This document shows, one piece after another, positions 58,501 to 64,000 of a stretch of DNA of 64,000 bases. The DNA is from Leucaena leucocephala. Taxonomy: Eukaryota > Streptophyta > Magnoliopsida > Fabales > Fabaceae. The stretch is taken from assembly GCA_037074615.1 (NCBI GenBank), contig CM073558.1, forward strand, positions 10,726,001-10,790,000. Reading direction: 5' to 3'. Under the pieces are notes generated by a model. The model saw only the letters and a program-made list of their open reading frames with translations, ran no database searches and had not been told where the DNA came from. Every line of letters starts with the position of its first letter. Position 1 is the stretch's first letter. The position numbers were made by a program, and so were the translations under genes.

Positions 58501-61500
58501 CGTGCGTTCATGGAATACCGAATTAGAAGCTATGTGTAGGGCCGCTTTATTGTCACACCATAACGTTGCTGGTAATGAGGTTTTAAGGCCCACTTCCTTC
58601 ATTAACTGATATATCCAGACTATCTCACATACAGATTGTGCTATGGCCCTGTATTCCGCTTCTGCTCTCGACCGTGACACTACATTTTGTTTCTTGCTTC
58701 TCCAAGATACCAAATTTCCTCCGACGAAGACACAGTAGCCAGTAGTAGACCGTCTTGTGGCCTTTGATCCACCATGATCAGCATCACAAAAATACTCAAT
58801 ATCTATATGGCCATGACTCTTGTACAGTATCCCACGACCTGGAGATCCCTTCAAATAATGTAACACATGTTTTAAGGCTTCCCACTGTCGGATAGTTGGA
58901 GAGATCATAAATTGGCTAAGAACACTCACTGGATAAGTGATATCAGGGCGGGTCACTGTAAGATAATTCAATTTTCCAATTAATCTTCTGTACCTCTCTG
59001 GGTGCTCGAACAACTTGCTCTTAGCAGCTTCAACGGGATTTTCATATTGTACACTACCATCAGCATCAAGCAGCGGGTTATAAACCATAGGAAAGCTAGT
59101 TGGGGCAGCTCCAAGTTTACCGGTTTTTTTCAGCATATCAAGAACATATTTTCTCTGAGTCAATAAGATGCCCTTCCTGCTCCTCATAACTTCAATTCCC
59201 AAGAAGTACTTTAATGAACCCAGATCCTTCGTCTGAAAATGGGAGTTAAGGAATGATTTGAGTGATGAAATCCCCGAGGTGTCGCTCCCTGTAATCACAA
59301 TGTCATCGACATATACAACTAGTAAGATTATGCCAGTACTTGTTCTCTGATAGAAGACCGAATGATCACACTTATTCTGGCACAAGCCAAAGTCTTTCAC
59401 GACAGTACTAAATCTGTCAAACCATGCCCGAGGGCTTTGCTTCAACCCGTATAAAGATCTCTTAAGATGACATACTTTATCGTGCTCCCCCTGAGCAACA
59501 AACCCAGGTGGTTGCTCCATGTATACTTCTTCAAGAAGATCGCCATGTAAGAAGGCATTTTTGATATCCAATTGAGAGAGATCCCAACCATAAGTAGCAG
59601 CCAGAGAGATAAAGAGACGAACAGAGGAGAGCTTGGCCACAGGAGAAAAGGTCTCAGAATAGTCAACACTATACTTCTGAGCATAACCTTTAGCAACAAG
59701 ACGAGCTTTAAGACGTTCAAGAGTGCCATCAGCCTTAGTTTTAGGGGTCAACACCCATTTACACCCAATGGCTTTCTTTCCTGCCGGTAAATCAACTAAG
59801 GACCATGTACCTGCACGATCAAGGGCCGCCATCTCCTCTTCCATAGCAGTATGCCAACCCGGGTGGGACAAGGCCTCAGAAAGGGATCGAGGGACGGAAA
59901 TAGTGTCTAAAGAGGCAATGAAAGCACGAGAAGAAGAGGAGAGGTGGTCATATGAAACAAATGAAGAAATAGGATAGGTACAAGTACGTTTACCTTTGCG
60001 AAGAGCAATGGGCAGATCGAGGGAGGGATCTGGATCAAGAACAGGAGGGGTCTCAGAGATAGGGACCGAATCAGGCTCAGACGGAGGAATACTTGTCGTA
60101 GGATCTGATGAAGAAGTAGATAATGGCAGGGTAGAATCTGGCGTAACAGTGGTAAGTGTGTCCTTTAGACGTCTGGTATAAACCCGAGACAAAGGTGGTT
60201 GACCAGGTGCCGGTACGGGAGCTTGGGCCGGTGATGGAGAGGGAAGGACAGAGTATACCAGAAGAGTATCCTCCTGCACAGGTAAAGGAACACGAGCTGA
60301 ATTGGTAGACGCAAAATAAGGAACAGATTCCTGAAAAGTAACATCAGCAGAGACCATGTAACGATTAAGAGACGGAGAGAAACACCTATAACCTTTTTGA
60401 ACACGAGAGTAGCCAAGGAAGACACACTTCAGAGACTTAGGATCCAATTTAGAGACACTCGGATGCACATCTCGAACAAAACACACGCACCCAAAAATCT
60501 TAGGGGCAATGGGAAATAAAGGTTTGGAAGGGAAGAGAGTAGTAGTATAGGGAATATGACCATCAAGAACAAAGGAAGGCATGCGATTAATAAGAAAGCA
60601 TGCAGTGGAGACCGCATCGGCCCAAAAAGATTTAGGAACCTTCATTTGAAATAGAAGAGCACGGGCTACCTCTAAAAGGTGACGATTTTTCCTTTCAGCA
60701 ATGCCATTTTGAGCTGGTGTGTCCACACAAGAGGATTGATGGAGAATGCCGTGTTTAAGCATAAAAGAGCAAAATGATTCAGAAAAATATTCTTTAGCAT
60801 TATCACTGCGCAAAGTTTGAATAGACGTATTGAATTGAGTCTTAATTTCAGCAGTAAAGGCACAAAAATGAGAAAATAACTCAGAACGATTTTTCATTAA
60901 ATATAACCAAGTAGTACGGGAATAATCATCCACAAATGTAACAAAGTACTTGAAACCAGCTTTGGATTCAACTGGACATGGACCCTAAACATCAGAGTAT
61001 ACTAACTCAAAAGGAGACGAAGCTCGTTTATTGACTCGAGAAACTAAAGGAAGACGGTGATGTTTTGCAAACTGACATGACTCATTCTAAAGACAACAAA
61101 TGCTGAAACTGAGGATAAACCTTTTTCAACGATGATAAAGATAAATGACCCAAACGACAATGTACTTCAAAAGGAGTGATACCACCCGCACAGGCTACCG
61201 CACGCGACCCTTGATCATCAAGGAAGTAATGACCGCCAGATTCATAACCTCTACCAATAATCTTCTTCGTCAAAAGATCCTATATCAAGCAATGATCAGG
61301 GAAAAGTGAGACCCAACAGTTTAATTGACGAGTAAGTTTACTAGGAGATAAAAGGTTAAAAGCAAGGTTAGGGACATTAAGTACATACTCCAAATGAATA
61401 GAGGAGGTAGGTTTAACTGTGCCTGAACCAAGGACACGGGATTGGGAACCGTCCGCAATGGTAATGTTAGAAGGATTGGCATAAGATTTGTAAGTAGAGA

Positions 61501-64000
61501 AGAGATAGCGGTTACCTGTCATGTGGTCAGTAGTACCAGAGTCTATGATCCATTTGGAGGAAGAAGAGACAAGGGCAGTAGCCTCATTACCTGTGGCAAT
61601 AGCAGCACTAGCAGGAGGATTGCTAGACTTTAATTGAGCATATTCAGTAGCAGAAATGGTAACCGTGTCATTAGCAGTCGTGGCCACATGTGCAGAGTTC
61701 TGTCGATTCTGTTTGTTCTGGAGTTTACGACACGTACGTTTCGTATGACCAGGTTCCTTACAGTAGTAACAAATCACATCTTTTGACTCTTGATTAGAAC
61801 CCCTTGGTGTAGAACCACGAGGATTAAGTGACCCACGAGTATTATTCTAACCACGACTGAGCAAGGCGCTAGTAGGCACAGTAGAAGCTGGTGAAGAGAT
61901 TTGTTCAGTTCTCAATACACGAGAGAAGGCTTCTTCAAGAGAAGGGAGATGAGCCCCAGATAAAATCTGAGAACGAGCAGCCGCATATCGAGACGGAAGT
62001 GCAGTAAGAAAACTCATAGTAGCCATCTGCTCTCGGTGAGACACATTGACCTTTCTCTCATCAGAAATAGGCATGAGGGCATTGAGTTCTTCATACATTC
62101 TTTTGAAATCCATAAAGAAGGCTGTAAGAGGACGATCATCCGGCATCTCTGCGCGATGGAAAGACCTGCAAACCTCATATATTCGAGAAATATTATTCTT
62201 GCCGGAGTATAAGAATGCCATGTAATCCATCAGTTCTTTAACAAATTCACAGTGAGTAATAGAAGGCATGATCTCACTGTCAATAGAGTTACGAATTTGT
62301 AAGAGAAGCCGTGCATCATCCCTTAACCATGACTCGCGAGAGGGATCTTTCTCGTCCGGAGGATCATCGGTCAAGTGATCTTCTTTCTCAATACTTCGGA
62401 AATAAATACGAATAGTTTTACTCCAATCTAGGTAATTTCTCCAGGTTAATTTGTACTCCTTAGTGACTACTGGAACCATCTCAGAAACTGTTGTAGACTT
62501 AGTTGCAGCCATCCAAAACAGATTAGTGTTAATAAAATCAACCAAACAACGATTAGTTAAAAGAACTGGATTACCGTTGCTTCACTGGGAGCCTCGTAAG
62601 AACAATTGTTCAAGCCAGTAGAGAAAGACCACTCCAGGGGTCAAATAAAACAAACAAATTGATCTGGAATCAGAAACAGAAAATCTGTCGTCGGAAAATA
62701 CGGATCAGAGACGGAAGACCCAGTATGTGACAGTCAAAACCAGGGCACGAAACTTCAGGGGTATGCTAAGGAGGATGAGTCGAGCCCAACGGAGTGAATC
62801 GCCGTCGGAAAAGGTCGCCGGAGATGGCCTCACGCGCCGGCGCGTGAAAGTTCCGGCGAAGTTGACGGTGGCGCGTGACGGTCACGCGCTGCTCAGACGG
62901 CCACGAAATTTTGGGGAAACGCCGATCGGGACTGTGCGACCGTCCCTGGCTGGCGCGTGTCGTTTCCTGACGTCGGAAAGTGTGACCCAACGGTGGTGAA
63001 CAGTGCTGTCGGAAACAGAGACTCAAGAACAGCCGGAAACTGACGCCAAAAACAGCCAAACGTGCACCTAAACTTTAAAGCTCTGATACCATGTTGTTTC
63101 AGAGAGAAAGGATATGTAGAATGCTTGAATATCATTGATATACTGAGGGGTATTTATATACAATAGGCAACCCTAGTCATTAATGCTATAATATCATATC
63201 GTATCCTCTATACTAAATACAGAATATTACGTACTAATTACAGGATATTACATATCCTATAATATCGCTACAATATCTCTACAATATGGAACACAGGAGA
63301 GGGTGATGTTGAGGTGTAAAAATAAAGGCCTGAGGGACAGCTTGAGGTTTTGAGATGTACACATTATAGTTGAAGAGTTGGAATGACAAAAGGAGGAAGT
63401 TTCTGAGTTTATAGCTTTTATCTTTGGGGTGAAGACCAGTTCTTTTGGATTCAATGGGCAGTTCATTTCACTAAAGCTTCCTTCCTCAATAGAAGGGATT
63501 TCTATGACCTTTGGCATTACTTGCATTTTATGTTTAACATTCTGAAGGAACATTTTCTTTGTATAGATAATCTCCAAGATCTTTTGCAGTGCTTTCTCTG
63601 TACAGCAACTGCTCATTGACATTTCACTAACAACTATTTCCTATTTGCATGAGAAGACATTAAATGTGGACCTAAGGTCTTTGTTAGACATAATTGAGAT
63701 AGATGTAAATCACAATTCTTTAAGTACAAATGACTCTGTAAATCACAGAGATTAGGAGTTGGATTCTAATCAGTTCCTTTGTTGCAGTACTCCTTTCTTT
63801 TTGTATAGATGTAATAAAGAGAGTTCTTGGGATTTGCATGCATTTATTTCCTGTATAAGATGGGAATCCTGATAACCACATTTTATGTTGGTATGTTTTT
63901 CTTGTATTTTCTGACTCTTGCTAGTATCAGATGCAATTGCATTGAGTTTGAACTGCTATAGTTTCTTTCATTATTATTTGATATCCTCTTGCATGAGTTA
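52580..64000 (+). CDS. WDR74/NSA1-like WD-repeat protein (5' part, runs off the window)
   Basis: In yeast and animals this family acts in nucleolar 60S ribosome assembly with an AAA ATPase. Exons found: 52580-52661, 52773-52888, 52969-52998, 53098-53234, 53643-53819, 54808-54871, 54996-55103 and 56580-56733. They join in frame with GT/AG borders to about 289 residues, starting MPRTTTIDCPGCPPFRALTF. WD-type phrases include PLLAVARKNGRVEVLNP, GKGYEVNFWDLDSSTKIWNA, KFVAGTNSHQVRLYDISAQR and YIGNGSGDLASVDIRTG. The start fits the plant homologue of NSA1 as I recall it. The C-terminal exons (remaining repeats) are not in the window, so intron 8 is over 7.2 kb; it holds a recent copia insertion (58122-63283). 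Splice effects of that insertion cannot be seen here. Confidence 0.88.
55612..55709 (+). repeat. 49-bp tandem duplication at a Stowaway-like MITE
   Basis: The block GTGGAGTTATATAGTACTCC starts at 55612 and again at 55661. The repeated unit contains the left terminal repeat of the small MITE, so one arm of the hairpin exists twice. Confidence 0.9.
55677..55759. mobile_element. Very short Stowaway-like hairpin MITE
   Basis: An 83-bp element is almost wholly two complementary arms of about 38 bp around a short AT loop. Its left end is CTCCCTCTAGTCCTAAATAT, with the complement at the right, and TA lies on both sides (55675-55676 and 55760-55761). It lies in intron 7 of the WD-repeat gene and would fold into a near-perfect hairpin in the pre-mRNA. 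Confidence 0.85.
56734..58121 (+). other. WD-repeat gene intron 8, part left of the copia element
   Basis: Intron sequence without a recognised gene. It includes a short direct repeat CTCTATAGATCACCTTGGTA near 56879 and 56932, 53 bp apart. Confidence 0.55.
58122..58313 (-). repeat. 3' LTR of the copia element
   Basis: On the + strand it runs TGTTGTTTCAG to ATCTCTACA. I found no difference from the other LTR when comparing the two by eye. Confidence 0.93.
58314..58326 (-). other. Polypurine tract of the copia element
   Basis: The minus strand reads ACTTGAGGGGGAG directly before the LTR start TGTAGAG. The pol stop codon (58321-58323) lies within it. Confidence 0.85.
58321..61273 (-). pseudogene. 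Copia pol remnant: integrase, reverse transcriptase, RNase H
   Basis: The long open part (58321-60933, 870 codons) starts inside the integrase core (MDDYSRTTWLYLM, then DNAKEYF and NGIAERKNRH with the catalytic acidic residues). It continues with the proline/serine-rich linker, copia reverse transcriptase (KARLVAKGYAQ, LDIKNAFLHG, YVDDIVITGSD active site) and RNase H (CDADHGG, SRAEAEYRA). Upstream, the GAG-pre-integrase region (61082-61273, VHCRLGHLSLSSL) is in another frame; a frameshift lies near 61084 and a TAG at 60985-60987. As it stands, no full pol can be made from this copy. Domain order INT-RT-RH identifies Ty1/copia. Confidence 0.92.
61280..62545 (-). pseudogene. Copia gag and protease region, with a stop codon inside
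   Basis: The first part (61847-62545) is a gag of the UBN2/DUF4219 kind (WRNYLDWSKTIRIYF, then FHRAEMPDDRPLTAFFMDF and MSFLTALPSRYAAARSQIL). Translation likely begins at MAATKS, 11 codons after the first Met. A TAG at 61847-61849 cuts the frame, which then continues in register with a CCHC knuckle (CYYCKEPGHTKRTC) and the protease active site (WIIDSGTTDHMTG). A second TAG lies at 61280-61282. Gag is structural, and the protease would process the polyprotein. Confidence 0.9.
62546..63079 (-). other. Copia 5' leader with GC-rich palindromes
   Basis: The untranslated leader between the primer-binding site and gag is much richer in G and C than anything else in the window. It holds a perfect 18-bp palindrome (62830-62847, TCACGCGCCGGCGCGTGA) and a 19-base near-palindrome (62871-62889, GCGCGTGAC-G-GTCACGCGC). 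Short frames through it are not convincing genes. Confidence 0.7.
63080..63091 (-). other. Primer-binding site (iMet) of the copia element
   Basis: The minus strand reads TGGTATCAGAGC, abutting the LTR end ...CAACA without spacer. It is the standard plant copia initiator-Met-tRNA primer site. Confidence 0.92.
63092..63283 (-). repeat. 5' LTR of the copia element
   Basis: Same 192-bp sequence as the other LTR. On the minus strand the promoter would lie here, driving transcription leftward, antisense to the WD-repeat gene. Confidence 0.93.
63284..64000 (+). other. WD-repeat gene intron 8, part right of the copia element
   Basis: No further WD-repeat exon was found before the window ends. A 121-codon minus frame (63257-63622) overlaps the LTR edge and has no recognised motif, so I do not call it a gene. 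Confidence 0.5.

Larger units (their letters stand above)
58122..63283 (-). mobile_element. Complete-ended Ty1/copia retrotransposon in a WD-repeat gene intron
   Basis: LTRs at 58122-58313 and 63092-63283 (192 bp each) appear identical. On the minus strand the primer-binding site TGGTATCAGAGC (iMet) directly follows the 5' LTR (63080-63091), and the polypurine tract ACTTGAGGGGGAG directly precedes the 3' LTR (58314-58326). Flanks are ATATA (58117-58121) and ATATG (63284-63288), four of five matching. Gag and pol lie between, interrupted by three in-frame TAG codons and one frameshift. It is inserted opposite to the host gene. Confidence 0.95.

Noticed and set aside
59442..60863. Several smaller minus and plus frames within the copia pol region
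   Set aside because: They are shadows of the 870-codon pol frame in other registers.
63257..63622. 121-codon minus frame at the edge of the copia LTR
   Set aside because: It runs into the LTR, has no recognisable motif and lies in a host intron.

Overview
This window reads as nuclear DNA from a flowering plant, most likely a eudicot. It is AT-rich, with long GT-AG introns and dense, nested plant transposon families (Ty3/gypsy, Ty1/copia, Tourist, Stowaway, Mutator-like, SINE). I found no CRISPR array, rRNA gene or true tRNA gene. Three host genes can be reconstructed exon by exon, all on the + strand.

Host genes: (1) 10084-20104, a 14-exon gene for a ~436-residue NOG1/Obg-type GTPase with an organelle-like N-terminus and no NOG1 C-terminal region. 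(2) 42540-46660, an 8-exon gene for a 208-residue UMP-CMP kinase (PYR6-like), with an upstream 5' UTR exon ending near 41509. (3) 52580 to beyond the right edge, the first eight exons of a WDR74/NSA1-like WD-repeat ribosome-biogenesis protein. Its eighth intron holds a 5.2 kb Ty1/copia element whose two 192-bp LTRs look identical. Two of the three genes (1 and 3) point to GTPase or ribosome-assembly functions, but nothing suggests they act as one unit.

Layout: 540-5225 is a minus-strand, internally deleted Athila/Tat-like gypsy element with a tRNA-Asp primer-binding site, gag and protease remnants, and two arrays of a GTCGCGAC-containing repeat. 6.4-9.9 kb holds retroelement traces and two MITEs. 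9.96-20.5 kb is the GTPase gene, with a Tourist-like and a Stowaway-like MITE and an LTR remnant in its introns. 20.79-20.95 kb is a decayed fragment of plastid rps3, next to a 2.2 kb deleted gypsy element (20955-23185) with a perfect 5-bp target duplication and a nested SINE.

23.4-37.1 kb is the most structured part. A ~2.2 kb unit occurs twice in tandem (A then B). Copy A has been split by a Tourist MITE, a ~2.9 kb Mutator-like element carrying two unrelated host-gene fragments (HMA and PPR; a Pack-MULE candidate), a large fold-back element with a ~109-bp satellite in its spacer, and another Tourist MITE. Copy B preserves the corresponding unoccupied sites, which allows insertion ends to be read by comparison within the window. 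37.1-41.4 kb is AT-rich intergenic DNA. 46.7-52.4 kb holds tandem duplications, an LTR/Stowaway nest and two SINE families.

Exon ends come from reading frame continuity, GT/AG sites and family knowledge; no alignment or search was run. No new multi-gene system is evident. The most novel content is the gene-capturing element, the fold-back element, and the A/B pair that records the order of insertions.
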